DNA of 64,000 nt, from contig JAEYKW010000006.1 in assembly GCA_023408075.1 (NCBI GenBank), forward strand, positions 186,001-250,000, in the 5' to 3' direction. A model generated the notes under the pieces. The model saw nothing but the letters and a program-made list of their open reading frames with translations. It was not told the DNA's origin and did no database searches. The stretch comes from Bacillota bacterium. GTDB taxonomy: Bacteria > Bacillota > Clostridia > Christensenellales > SZUA-584. Of the stretch, positions 29,439 through 37,619 are shown one piece after another (positions within the stretch are counted from its first letter, which is position 1; every line of letters starts with the position of its first letter). The translations under genes were made by a program, and so were the position numbers.

Positions 29439-29467
29439 ATTATATGATAGCTTATAAACCATGTCAA
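29439..29467 (-). promoter_or_regulatory. Promoter of the T-box leader
   Basis: TTGACA (29467-29462) and TATAAT (29444-29439) match consensus exactly with a 17-bp spacer. Transcription should start near 29432. Confidence 0.88.
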
Positions 29468-29632
29468 CCGTTGAGCATTAATTATTTGCGCTCTGAAATA
29501 TCCATTCAGCCGGAACATTCCCACTGAAAATATATATTTATAGACACTCTATCAATTATGCTATATATTTACTGGTATTGGCGCGTGTTAATTCATATGT
29601 GATTGAAATCATTTTTGACAAACGAGGGCTGT

Positions 29633-30103
29633 ATGAAAAAAGACCTGGGAGCAGCGCCCCTGACAATTGGAGGCTGGCTGTTCCTCGTCGCATTGCGGCT
29701 GATTTTAGGGATTGCAAACAACGGCAATGGCGTTTTACAGACGTTCGGTTTGCAGCTCAATACGCAGGGACAGATCATTCGTATACTGTCCGCGCTTCCG
29801 GTCATCTTCGCTTTTGTGGTCCTCGCGCTGCTTTTAAAAAGGCATAAAGCGTTTCCCATTGCCTATATCATGTTCGAATCCTTTGTTATTTTCTTAAATC
29901 TGTTCTCATTTTTCATCGTGGCCGTTGATTTAAGCGCTATCAAATGGGATGCATTTGAGAATCTACAGGTTATCATAGCCACGATAATCGGCAGCCTTTG
30001 GATACTCTATATGCTGCTGTCTAAGAGAGTAAAGAAAACTTTTGTGTACGGGTGGAGAGAGACGCTTGATCAGCGTTTGGCTGACAAAGCAAACAGCACT
30101 TGA
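29633..30103 (+). CDS. DUF2569 family membrane protein
   Basis: A 156-residue integral membrane protein with four hydrophobic segments. It has the family's opening IGGWLFLVALRLILG and the closing SKRVKKTFV. Function unknown. The ATG at 29633 follows GAGGG and is preferred over a TTG 30 nt earlier. It is monocistronic and divergent from the ligase gene. Confidence 0.83.
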   Translation: MKKDLGAAPLTIGGWLFLVALRLILGIANNGNGVLQTFGLQLNTQGQIIRILSALPVIFAFVVLALLLKRHKAFPIAYIMFESFVIFLNLFSFFIVAVDLSAIKWDAFENLQVIIATIIGSLWILYMLLSKRVKKTFVYGWRETLDQRLADKANST

Positions 30104-30325
30104 ATTCGCCCGTCAGGCAAACTATCGGCTAGCCAAATGGGTATATCGACGTCCTCGCCTCAACAAGACTAAAACATTCAGTCCTGCGACGACAGGACAG
30201 CAACTCGATTCGGCTTTCATTTGAGCCTCTTATTGTTTTGTCATTTGCTCGGACAAATGCTTAATGCCACACAGGTTACAAATCACACAGCTGCCGCTGA
30301 TGCGTTTTCTAAGTTAATACCAATC

Positions 30326-30352
30326 GAAAAGGCCGGGGGCTTTCCCCCGGCC
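30326..30352 (-). terminator. Terminator of the amt operon
   Basis: GGCCGGGGG and CCCCCGGCC form a perfect stem. On the minus strand it is followed by TTTTCG. It lies about 30 nt after the amtB stop. Confidence 0.85.
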
Positions 30353-30382
30353 TCTTTGCGCTTTGATTTAAAAGCCAACAGG

Positions 30383-31984
30383 CTATGCGTCAAAGTTCGT
30401 CCCCTTGTCGGCAGTCACTTTGCCGGAAGCAAACGTCGCAAATCCGTCAAAGTCCTGACCCGACAGCTGGAAATTCGGATATGCATAAGCGCCCATCTCG
30501 GGCAGATCAAGGCCGCCGACTTCCGCTTCCTTGGAGACCCGAATCCCCATCGTCTTATCAAGCAGCTTAATGAACAGATACGACGAGCCAAAGCCCCAAA
30601 CGATCAGTGTCCCGATGCATATGAGCTGTGCGACCAGCTGGCCCGGATCACCGTATAACAATCCGCGAACCGCGCCTGCCACACCGTTGAAGCCGTCGCC
30701 GTAGGTGCCGTCCGCAAACAGCCCGAGAGCGAGTATGCCCCAGATACCGTTCACGCCGTGAACGGAGATCGCGCCGACAGGGTCGTCAATTTTGCAGCGG
30801 TGTTCGAAGAAATGCACTGCCACGCAGACGAGAAGCCCCGCCACCACACCGATAAGGGCTGCCGCAATGCTGTTGACGAATGCGCACGGGGCCGTAATCG
30901 CCACAAGGCCGGCCAGTGCGCCGTTGCATGTCATCGACGGATCGGGCTTGCCATATTTGGCCCACATATAGAACATGGCTGTTGCGCCGCCGATCGCGCC
31001 CGCAATCATCGTGTTAACCGCAACGACGGAAAGACGGAAATCCGCACCGCAAAGTGTGCTGCCCGCATTGAACGCAAACCAGCAGAAGAACAGCAGTATC
31101 GTGCCGAACATCGCCATCGGCAGATGATGGCCCGGGAAAGCGTTGGGTGTGCCGTCTTTTCTGAACTTGCCGATGCGCGGCCCGATGATGATGGCGCTGG
31201 AGAGCGCGATCATGCCGCCCATGCCGTGCACGACGGAGGAACCCGCAAAATCAAGCGCGCCGTGTCCGAAGCCAAAATTGGCGCCCATCGTGGCCAGCCA
31301 GCCGCCGCCCCACATCCAGTTGCCGAACAGCGGATAGAACACCATCGAAATAAAGAACGAAATGATCACAACGGCAGAGAACTTGACGCGCTCCGCCATC
31401 GCGCCCGTCGGAATCGTGCATGTCGTGTCCATGAACACCATCTGGAAGAAGAACAGCGCGAATATACCGACATCGTACGTATCTCCCGCGAGCAGGAAGC
31501 CCGACGTACCGATAATGCTGCCAAACCCGTCTATCGCCACGCCGCTGGAGAGCGCGGCTGTGCCTGCGCCGAGATACGAATTGCCGCCGCAGTTGCCAAA
31601 CTGGAATGCGAAGCCCACCAAATAGTAACCGATAGCGCCGATCAGGAACACCATGAAGTTCATCGCGATGGTATGCAGTGCGTTCTTAGCTTGTGTAAAG
31701 CCCGTCTCCACGAGCGCGAAACCGGCCTGAAAGAAGAATACCAGCATGCCGCAGAGCAATACCCACACATAGTTTAAACCGAGAGTCGTTTTTTCAGACT
31801 GAGCCGCTACGGTATCGAGTGTCACGCTGGACGGATCGGCGATTACGCCCGTATTGGCACCGCCCGGATCGGCCACGGCCTCAGGATTATCAATCGGCGA
31901 TACCACCAGCCCGAGGGCCACACCCAATGCCGCAAGCACCAATACAAAAATCACTGAAAATACCACAATCTTTTTATTTTTCAT
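30383..31984 (-). CDS. amtB: Ammonium transporter
   Basis: A 533-residue Amt/Mep/Rh channel, longer than the usual 400-430 because of an extra N-terminal helix or signal sequence (about 1-60) and a C-terminal tail of about 40 residues. The family signature lies in LDFAGSSVVHGMGGM. The pore-lining GNWMWGGGWL and the FNAGSTLCG motif are present. It conducts NH3/NH4+ into the cell and is normally gated by GlnK, which is encoded upstream in the same operon. Confidence 0.94.
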   Translation of the reverse strand: MKNKKIVVFSVIFVLVLAALGVALGLVVSPIDNPEAVADPGGANTGVIADPSSVTLDTVAAQSEKTTLGLNYVWVLLCGMLVFFFQAGFALVETGFTQAKNALHTIAMNFMVFLIGAIGYYLVGFAFQFGNCGGNSYLGAGTAALSSGVAIDGFGSIIGTSGFLLAGDTYDVGIFALFFFQMVFMDTTCTIPTGAMAERVKFSAVVIISFFISMVFYPLFGNWMWGGGWLATMGANFGFGHGALDFAGSSVVHGMGGMIALSSAIIIGPRIGKFRKDGTPNAFPGHHLPMAMFGTILLFFCWFAFNAGSTLCGADFRLSVVAVNTMIAGAIGGATAMFYMWAKYGKPDPSMTCNGALAGLVAITAPCAFVNSIAAALIGVVAGLLVCVAVHFFEHRCKIDDPVGAISVHGVNGIWGILALGLFADGTYGDGFNGVAGAVRGLLYGDPGQLVAQLICIGTLIVWGFGSSYLFIKLLDKTMGIRVSKEAEVGGLDLPEMGAYAYPNFQLSGQDFDGFATFASGKVTADKGTNFDA

Positions 31985-32003
31985 TATATAATCCTCCTTC
32001 TTT

Positions 32004-32300
32004 TTACTTAGTTAACTCGACGGCTTTTCTTTTGCTGCTTTTGAAATTCTTCCATGAGAATGCCTTGCCGTTAATCACATTGCCCATCTTGAGCGACGCG
32101 AGACAGTAGCGAATCCCGAGGAACGCCCCCACAGCCGCAAAAACCGCACCCGGTATCTCAGCGCTCATGACAGAAAAATTCACATTGTGAACGAGAGAAT
32201 AGACGCCGAACGCTACGCTTAATACCGTAATCAAAGATGAGACCGCCAGCAGTGCGCCAAACGCCACTGCACTTTGCTTGCTAGAGCGCGTTTTCACCAC
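32004..32300 (-). CDS. Small membrane protein between glnK and amtB
   Basis: A 98-residue protein with two hydrophobic segments (AFGALLAVSSLITVLSVAFGVYSLV split over about 15-37, and IPGAVFAAVGAFLGIRYCLA) and a basic tail. It overlaps the glnK end by 20 nt and ends 19 nt before amtB, so it belongs to the ammonium operon. I know no function. GTG at 32300 is chosen for its 9-nt distance from AAGGA; neighbouring in-frame GTGs at 32306 and 32297 are possible. Confidence 0.7.
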   Translation of the reverse strand: MVKTRSSKQSAVAFGALLAVSSLITVLSVAFGVYSLVHNVNFSVMSAEIPGAVFAAVGAFLGIRYCLASLKMGNVINGKAFSWKNFKSSKRKAVELTK

Positions 32301-32619
32301 TGTCACCTGTCCTTACCCGGTAAGCATCCTCCATGCCGCTGACGAAGATCTTGCCGTCGCCGATGTTGCCTGTTCTGAGCTTCTCAGAAACTGTCTCAAT
32401 GATTTTCCCGACCATTTCATCCTTCACGACCGTCTCTACCTTGATTTTGGGCAGAAGATTAATGTGGTACGTGACGCCCCGGTAACTCTCCGTGAGGCCC
32501 TTCTGCGAGCCGCAGCCCATAACCGATGTGACTGTCATGCCATTGATATCAAGAGCGTTTAACACTTCCTTGACATCCTCGAGCCTTTCCGGTCTGATAA
32601 TGAGTTCAAGCTTTTTCAA
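32281..32619 (-). CDS. glnK: Nitrogen regulatory P-II protein (GlnK)
   Basis: A 112-residue P-II signal protein of standard length. The T-loop YRGVTYHINLLPKIK contains Tyr51, the residue uridylylated in enteric homologues. The C-terminal GDGKIFVSGMEDAYRVRTG matches the nucleotide-binding B/C-loops. It senses ATP/ADP and 2-oxoglutarate and plugs AmtB when nitrogen is ample. AGGAGG precedes the ATG. Confidence 0.94.
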   Translation of the reverse strand: MKKLELIIRPERLEDVKEVLNALDINGMTVTSVMGCGSQKGLTESYRGVTYHINLLPKIKVETVVKDEMVGKIIETVSEKLRTGNIGDGKIFVSGMEDAYRVRTGDSGENAL

Positions 32620-33016
32620 AATCCAATCCTCCTTTTTTTAATAAAAAAAACGACGGCACTTTCATATGAAAGCGCCGTCGCTAACAATTTCATCCATCAT
32701 AATCACAAATGCATGCGGCTGACCAAAAATTAAAAAGCCTTAAAAATGCACTTGTCTCTTCCCTTTCGGTATAACACCCTCATATAACAAAGTCAAAGAT
32801 AGTTTTTTACAGTATATTGATAATTTTAACTCTATTCGGTAACGTAGACGAAAAAATACTATCAATACGACGTCGCGCAGTTCTTTTTGCCATTTATCTG
32901 CTCATCCTGAAATTCGAGCTCTCAGCGCGCGATAAAAGATAAGTGCTGGTCAACAGAAACCGGTTCTGGTAAAATAAACCGGAGCTGTTCGATTTTCATT
33001 TTTTCCGGAGGACACC
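32620..33016. other. Intergenic region, 397 bp
   Basis: The gap between divergent glnK and the AEC transporter gene holds the glnK leader with its attenuator. A possible minus-strand promoter reads TTGACT (32796-32791), then TATACC (32773-32768) after 17 bp. No gene is visible. Confidence 0.55.
32640..32680 (-). terminator. Terminator-like hairpin in the glnK leader
   Basis: On the minus strand GCGACGGCGCTTTC pairs through GAAAGTGCCGTCG, followed by TTTTTTTT. It lies about 20 nt upstream of the glnK start and its own AGGAGG. It therefore acts on the glnK transcript itself, as an attenuator. ANTAR-protein antitermination is a known way such ammonium operons are controlled in Clostridia, but I cannot assign the required paired hairpins with confidence. 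Confidence 0.75.
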
Positions 33017-33943
33017 ATGGATAAACTGACCGACGTGCTTCAAATGATACTGCCCGTGGTGCTCGTGCTCGCAATCGGCATGGTCTGCCGCAAAAAAGGT
33101 ATCGTGCAAAAGCAGGGCATCGCGGGGCTCAAGGCGCTTGTCGTCAATGTGACGCTGCCCGCCGTGCTTATCAAGGCGTTTTATACCGCTTCTTACGGGC
33201 TGGGCATCGTAATCACCGCTTTGTCGATGTTTGCCGTCTGCCTCGCGGCCATGGGCATCGGGTTTGCGTTTAAAAAGCTGACCCGAACGCCGATGTCCAC
33301 CGTGCCGTTCCTGTTTACGGGTTTTGAGGCGGGTATGCTCGGCTATGCGCTCTACACGCTGCTGTTTGGTGCCGACGCCGTTACCGATTTTGCGACGGTG
33401 GACTTAGGCCAGGTGCTTTTCGTATTTACCGTCTATTTAACTATGCTGAGCGGCAAATCGCGCAGCGCCAAATCCGTGATCAAAGGCATGGTGTCCTCCC
33501 CCGTCATCATCTCAATTGCGGTGGGCGTCATACTCGGCGCGACCGGCCTTGCCGATGCCATCGGCGCGTCCGCTGCAGGCGATATCGTCATTCACGTGCT
33601 CGATTTTATTGCGGCACCCACCGCCGCCGTCATACTGTTTGTCGTGGGGTACGAATTGGAATTCAAAAAAGCCAAGATGGGGCTTGCGCTCAGTGTGGTA
33701 TTCTCGCGTCTGGTCATGATGGCGGCGCTCGGCGCGCTCGTGCTGCTGGGCCTCAGTGCGCTGCTGCCCGTCAGCGAAACGCTCAAATGGGCCGTCGTTC
33801 TGATGTTCCTGCTGCCGCCGCCGTTTGTGCTGCCCATATTCGGCAAAAACGAGAACGAAGGCGCTTTCGTATCCGCGTCGCTTTCTCTTTCCACGCTGCT
33901 GTCTCTCGCGGCCTTCGCCGTGATTGCGGTATTAATTGTTTGA
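33017..33943 (+). CDS. AEC family (auxin efflux carrier-type) transporter
   Basis: A 308-residue membrane protein with ten hydrophobic segments. It has the AEC/malate-permease pattern VTLPAVLIKAFY in the first half and VVGYELEFKKAKMG and LMFLLPPPFVLPIF in the second. Bacterial members are thought to move organic acids or amino acids; the substrate is unknown. CCGGAGGACACC precedes the ATG. Confidence 0.87.
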   Translation: MDKLTDVLQMILPVVLVLAIGMVCRKKGIVQKQGIAGLKALVVNVTLPAVLIKAFYTASYGLGIVITALSMFAVCLAAMGIGFAFKKLTRTPMSTVPFLFTGFEAGMLGYALYTLLFGADAVTDFATVDLGQVLFVFTVYLTMLSGKSRSAKSVIKGMVSSPVIISIAVGVILGATGLADAIGASAAGDIVIHVLDFIAAPTAAVILFVVGYELEFKKAKMGLALSVVFSRLVMMAALGALVLLGLSALLPVSETLKWAVVLMFLLPPPFVLPIFGKNENEGAFVSASLSLSTLLSLAAFAVIAVLIV

Positions 33944-34085
33944 CATTTGGTTTCTTTGGCACAATGCTATCTGGCTTTTGTTATGGCTGCCCCCACGGCA
34001 GACATTGAAATCGTATTTTCGATATTGCTGACTGCTGAAAATAAAAGAATCAATGCCATGTAAGACCCCGCAGCCTTGGCCTTGG

Positions 34086-34469
34086 TCATTGTTTTTTCCT
34101 TTTCTTCAGCCACGGCGCAATCTCTCCGCGCCAAGCTCTGAGCAACGCGGCGATAATTAAAAACACCGCGAATATGATGCGCAGCGGATCTTCCTCAATC
34201 GCGGAGGCGAGCCAATACCCGCCCGCACCGCCAAACACGCCGAACAGCGTTAAAAAAAGCGCCGGCTTCACGCTCACGTTTTTCTGGCGGAAGTGAGACA
34301 CCAGTGCGGCTGCCGCCATGGGTAAATAGGCAAACAACGTCATGCCTTGCGCTTCATGCTGCGAAATCCCCATAAAAAGCGTGAGCGCCGGAATCAGCAC
34401 GATCCCTCCGCCAAGGCCCATACCGCCCACCACACCGAACAGCACGCCAAGCAGCGCAAACAGTATCAA
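34086..34469 (-). CDS. TSUP/TauE half-transporter, second gene of pair
   Basis: A 127-residue membrane protein equal to about half of a normal TauE/SafE exporter. It has the glycine-rich motif GMGLGGGIVLIPALTLF near the start and four hydrophobic segments. It starts with TTG overlapping the upstream stop (TTGA), so the two halves are coupled. Each half carries one copy of the repeat that is fused in usual 250-residue TSUP proteins. The substrate may be a sulfur compound or organic anion (family knowledge). Confidence 0.83.
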   Translation of the reverse strand: MILFALLGVLFGVVGGMGLGGGIVLIPALTLFMGISQHEAQGMTLFAYLPMAAAALVSHFRQKNVSVKPALFLTLFGVFGGAGGYWLASAIEEDPLRIIFAVFLIIAALLRAWRGEIAPWLKKRKKQ

Positions 34470-34816
34470 AACAGCATCCTCACCCCCGCCGCCAGCATCA
34501 GCAGCGTGAATATATTGTTAAGCAGCCGTACGCCCACGCGCTTTAAGCAGTATGCGCCGAGCAGCCCGCCCGCCGCCGCGCCGCCGCACAGCCACAAGGT
34601 GCTTGGCAGCGGCACATAGCCCCCCGCCGTATACAGCACGGCCGACACGGCGGAAATAGGAAAAATGACTGCAAGCGAAGTGGCATGCGCTTTCTTTTCT
34701 TCAATGCCCAACCGCTCCAGCCCTTCCACAACGGCAACGCCGCCGCCCGAACCGAACAACCCTGCCGCAAAGCCAGACACAGCCCCAACTGCGGCGCTTT
34801 TGACTCCTTTTTTCAT
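34466..34816 (-). CDS. TSUP/TauE half-transporter, first gene of pair
   Basis: A 116-residue membrane protein, the partner of the gene at 34086. It has the motif GLFGSGGGVAVVEGLERLG, which corresponds to the glycine-rich repeat of TauE/SafE proteins. Four hydrophobic segments follow. The ATG at 34816 (MKKGVKSAAVG) is used; an earlier in-frame codon would add 28 residues without family similarity. The two proteins probably form a heterodimer. Confidence 0.83.
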   Translation of the reverse strand: MKKGVKSAAVGAVSGFAAGLFGSGGGVAVVEGLERLGIEEKKAHATSLAVIFPISAVSAVLYTAGGYVPLPSTLWLCGGAAAGGLLGAYCLKRVGVRLLNNIFTLLMLAAGVRMLF

Positions 34817-35037
34817 CGTCCATCCTCCGCCGTTATTTTTCTCCGGTGGTTGTTTCAATATTCGCAGGGCGTTTAAATATAAAACAGCAAAGCTTAACAT
34901 AGATTTATCTTATGACCGTAGGCTTTGCTGCTATAATGAATAAGACGATATGATAAAGGTGCTGAACTTGAAGAACGAAGACGATAATTCCGCTCTCATA
35001 CAAGCAGCCTGCAACTCTCATAAAAAGTTGATGCTTT

Positions 35038-35066
35038 TCGCCGCCTAAAAAACGGCGATTTATTTT
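35038..35066 (+). terminator. Terminator-like hairpin upstream of phoH
   Basis: TCGCCG and CGGCGA flank a short loop and are followed by TTTATTTTTTT. It overlaps the stop of a possible 33-codon leader frame and precedes the PhoH gene by about 27 nt. Confidence 0.6.
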
Positions 35067-35092
35067 TTTACTCAAAAGGGGGCTAAATTCAC

Positions 35093-36463
35093 GTGAACAG
35101 GCAGGAAAACAGAAAAAATTATGTGCTTGATACCAATGTCCTGATGCATGATCCGTGGTGCTTCAAAAACTTTGTCGGCAATGATGTGTACATACCCGTC
35201 ACGGTGCTCGAAGAGCTCGACCACTTGAAGACGCGCGACGGACTGCCCGGCTATCAGGCGCGCGAGGCCGTGCGCACGCTGCACCGCACGATAGACGGCT
35301 GCGGCCGCCAGTATGTGAACAGCGGTATCGCGCTTGAAAACGGCATTATGCTGCGGGTCACATACTCCGAATCCGCAGACAGGCGCTTTCCATTCGGCGA
35401 AGACAAAAACGACAACCATATTCTCGCCTGCGCGCTGCAGCTCAAAGAGTATCATCCCGACGGGGAAACGATACTCGTCTCCAAGGACGTATGCCTGAGG
35501 ATCAAAGCGGAAATCTGCGGCATCACCTCGCAGGATTATGAAACGGACAAAATCAAAACCGACGAACTGTATAGCGGCCAAAGGGCGCTGAGCCTCTCGG
35601 AAAAAAACGTTAGCAGCATCTATTCGGGCGGTGCGAAGCCGCCGAGGGGCGCCGACCTTTTGCCCAACGAGTTCGCCATGATCACGGCGCAGACGCAAGA
35701 CGAAGACCCCATCATCACGCGATACGACGGCAGCCGCCTCGTTCCGCTCCGGTATGAAAACTTTTCGGCATGGGGCTTAAAGCCGATCAATACCGAGCAG
35801 GTGATGGCTTTTGAGCTGCTGATGGATCCCGCCGTCTCATTTGTATCGATCACGGGCGGCGCGGGCAGCGGCAAAACGGTGCTCGCCACTGCGGTCGCGC
35901 TCGAAAAGGTGCTCGAACAGCGCGAATACCGCAAGATCGTATTCGTGCGGCCCACCGTGCCTGCCGGCAACGACATCGGCTATCTGCCCGGCACCGAGGA
36001 AGAAAAACTGCGGCCTTGGATGGGCAGCTTTTATGACGCAATCGACTTTCTGATGTCGTCCGACAAGGACGGCGGCCGCGTGAAGCGGGCAAAACGCGTG
36101 GAAGACGGCTTTCAGGTGGAGCAGTTCATCGACGATTTCCGGCGTCGCGGCATATTTGAGATCAAGTCGTTCACTTACATGCGCGGGCGGACGATCACGG
36201 ATGCCATCGTGATTGTTGACGAGGCGCAGGAGATTACGCCGCATCTTGCGAAGCTCATGCTCACGCGGGCGGGCAAGAACTCCAAATTCATATTCCTCGG
36301 CGATCCGTCCGACAACCAAATCGATAACGTGCTGGTTGATTCCAAATCCAACGGTCTTGTATATGTGGTGGAACGCATGAAGAACCACGCCATCACGGGC
36401 CACATCACATTGAAGCAGGTGGAGCGTAGCGGGCTTGCGTCTCTCGCCGAAAAGAATCTCTGA
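35093..36463 (+). CDS. phoH2: PIN domain - PhoH ATPase
   Basis: A 456-residue protein. The N-terminal PIN ribonuclease domain spans about 8-150, with acidic residues in VLDTNVLMHDP, VLEELDHLK and EDKNDNHILA. The PhoH P-loop ATPase covers about 245-450, with Walker A ITGGAGSGKTV, the PhoH motif RPTVPAGNDIGYLPG and Walker B VIVDEAQ. PhoH2 proteins of this layout are thought to unwind and cleave RNA. The start is GTG after AAAAGGGGG. It has its own terminator. Confidence 0.92.
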   Translation: MNRQENRKNYVLDTNVLMHDPWCFKNFVGNDVYIPVTVLEELDHLKTRDGLPGYQAREAVRTLHRTIDGCGRQYVNSGIALENGIMLRVTYSESADRRFPFGEDKNDNHILACALQLKEYHPDGETILVSKDVCLRIKAEICGITSQDYETDKIKTDELYSGQRALSLSEKNVSSIYSGGAKPPRGADLLPNEFAMITAQTQDEDPIITRYDGSRLVPLRYENFSAWGLKPINTEQVMAFELLMDPAVSFVSITGGAGSGKTVLATAVALEKVLEQREYRKIVFVRPTVPAGNDIGYLPGTEEEKLRPWMGSFYDAIDFLMSSDKDGGRVKRAKRVEDGFQVEQFIDDFRRRGIFEIKSFTYMRGRTITDAIVIVDEAQEITPHLAKLMLTRAGKNSKFIFLGDPSDNQIDNVLVDSKSNGLVYVVERMKNHAITGHITLKQVERSGLASLAEKNL

Positions 36464-36518
36464 GCAATCAGGCCTTGGGCTTTTTATTCCTCCTTCATTC
36501 CAAAATCCTTTTCAGCAG

Positions 36519-36550
36519 CAGGAGCGGCCTCCGGCCGCTCTTGTTGTTTG
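36519..36550 (+). terminator. Terminator of phoH2
   Basis: GAGCGGCC-TCC-GGCCGCTC is followed by TTGTTGTTTG. It lies about 60 nt after the phoH2 stop. Confidence 0.75.
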
Positions 36551-36674
36551 TTCAGTGGTTTTGTACCCGCAACCGAGTTGTCTGCCGCCGATTACCGATA
36601 TTTGTTGATTTTTGTATATCTTCCAGTTATTATGTTTATATGCTTTTATTCGGCGGACAAAGGGGAAAACAGAT

Positions 36675-37208
36675 ATGAAGAAGGCCGTTACATTGTTTTT
36701 TACTATACTCATTCTATCCACGCTGACCGCATGCAACGTCAGCTACACCGAAGACTGGAAAGCCTCCAAGGATGTCGTCAGCACCGACGGTATACTGCAG
36801 TTGACGGTTCCAGAAAGCTATGCCGAGGTCGGCAACCTCAGTGATGTGGCTAATCTTCAGGTGATGAACAAAAAGGATTATAAATTCACCATGGTCATTG
36901 CCGAATCAAAATCGGATATCGACGATTCGTTTACGCTGAATGATTACTATGAATCCGTTTCTCAGTTAATGGCAGGCAATATCGAATCGGCTGAATTATC
37001 GGATGCCGAATCCGTTACCATCGGTGATTACGATGCTCTGCAGTTTACCATATCGGGCATGTCTACAAATGTAAAAATCAAATTTCTGGTGACTCTTGTT
37101 GAAACCGATTTGGGCTTTTACCAAATCATTTCATGGACGATGCAATACATGTATTATGATTACGAAGCCACATTTAAAAAAATTGCAGAATCGTTCACGG
37201 AGCTGTAA
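36675..37208 (+). CDS. PsbP-like lipoprotein of unknown function
   Basis: A 177-residue lipoprotein with lipobox LTAC (Cys20). The mature part, from about DGILQLTVPESYAEVG to ATFKKIAESFTEL, has the alternating pattern of PsbP/DUF1795-like proteins that occur as small surface lipoproteins in Firmicutes. Function unknown. AAGGGG precedes the ATG at 36675; an in-frame codon 63 nt earlier is rejected because it would bury the signal peptide. Confidence 0.83.
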   Translation: MKKAVTLFFTILILSTLTACNVSYTEDWKASKDVVSTDGILQLTVPESYAEVGNLSDVANLQVMNKKDYKFTMVIAESKSDIDDSFTLNDYYESVSQLMAGNIESAELSDAESVTIGDYDALQFTISGMSTNVKIKFLVTLVETDLGFYQIISWTMQYMYYDYEATFKKIAESFTEL

Positions 37209-37238
37209 AAAAGCCAGACAAAGAGCTTCCGGTGTGAA

Positions 37239-37317
37239 GCTCTCAGAGTGTCATAAAAGCCTCTTATCGTGGCCCCCTCTGACGAGGGGGCTGTCACCGA
37301 TAGGTGACTGGGGGAGA
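37239..37317. repeat. Dispersed repeat, copy 2
   Basis: This copy contains TTATCGTGGCCCC, then a small palindrome CCCTCTGACGAGGGGG, then CTGTCACCGATAGGTGACTG. It shares both main blocks with the copy at 1419-1580. Confidence 0.7.
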
Positions 37318-37567
37318 GAAAATGGCCTAACCCCCTCCAGCACTTGTGCCGCTTCCCGGGCCACCATTAGGGCAGTTATTTGAGCATTAGCATGAGACGC
37401 TTGCGCCGTCGGGCTCCTTACGGCGCAATGGAAGACATGACAGAAACGGGGCTTTCATCAAGCTGACCCCCAAAAAACATTTTTAATGGCTCCCTCATTG
37501 AGAAACCGTCATCGGAAGGTGATTGGAGCAGAGCAAATAGCTTAAAATTGCAGTACGTGCGATCAAC

Positions 37568-37595
37568 ACAAAAGCAGGCAGCAAGTGCTGCCCGC
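37568..37595 (-). terminator. Terminator of the CheW-domain gene
   Basis: On the minus strand GCGGGCAGC-ACTT-GCTGCCTGC is followed by TTTTG, about 25 nt beyond the stop. Confidence 0.75.
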
Positions 37596-37619
37596 TTTGC
37601 TAATTATATGCACTCTCTT

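Larger units (their letters stand above)
37209..37619. other. Intergenic region, 411 bp
   Basis: The gap between two converging genes holds a dispersed repeat copy at 37239-37317, a degenerate one near 37488-37520 and the terminator of the CheW-domain gene at 37568-37595. No gene is supported. Confidence 0.6.
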
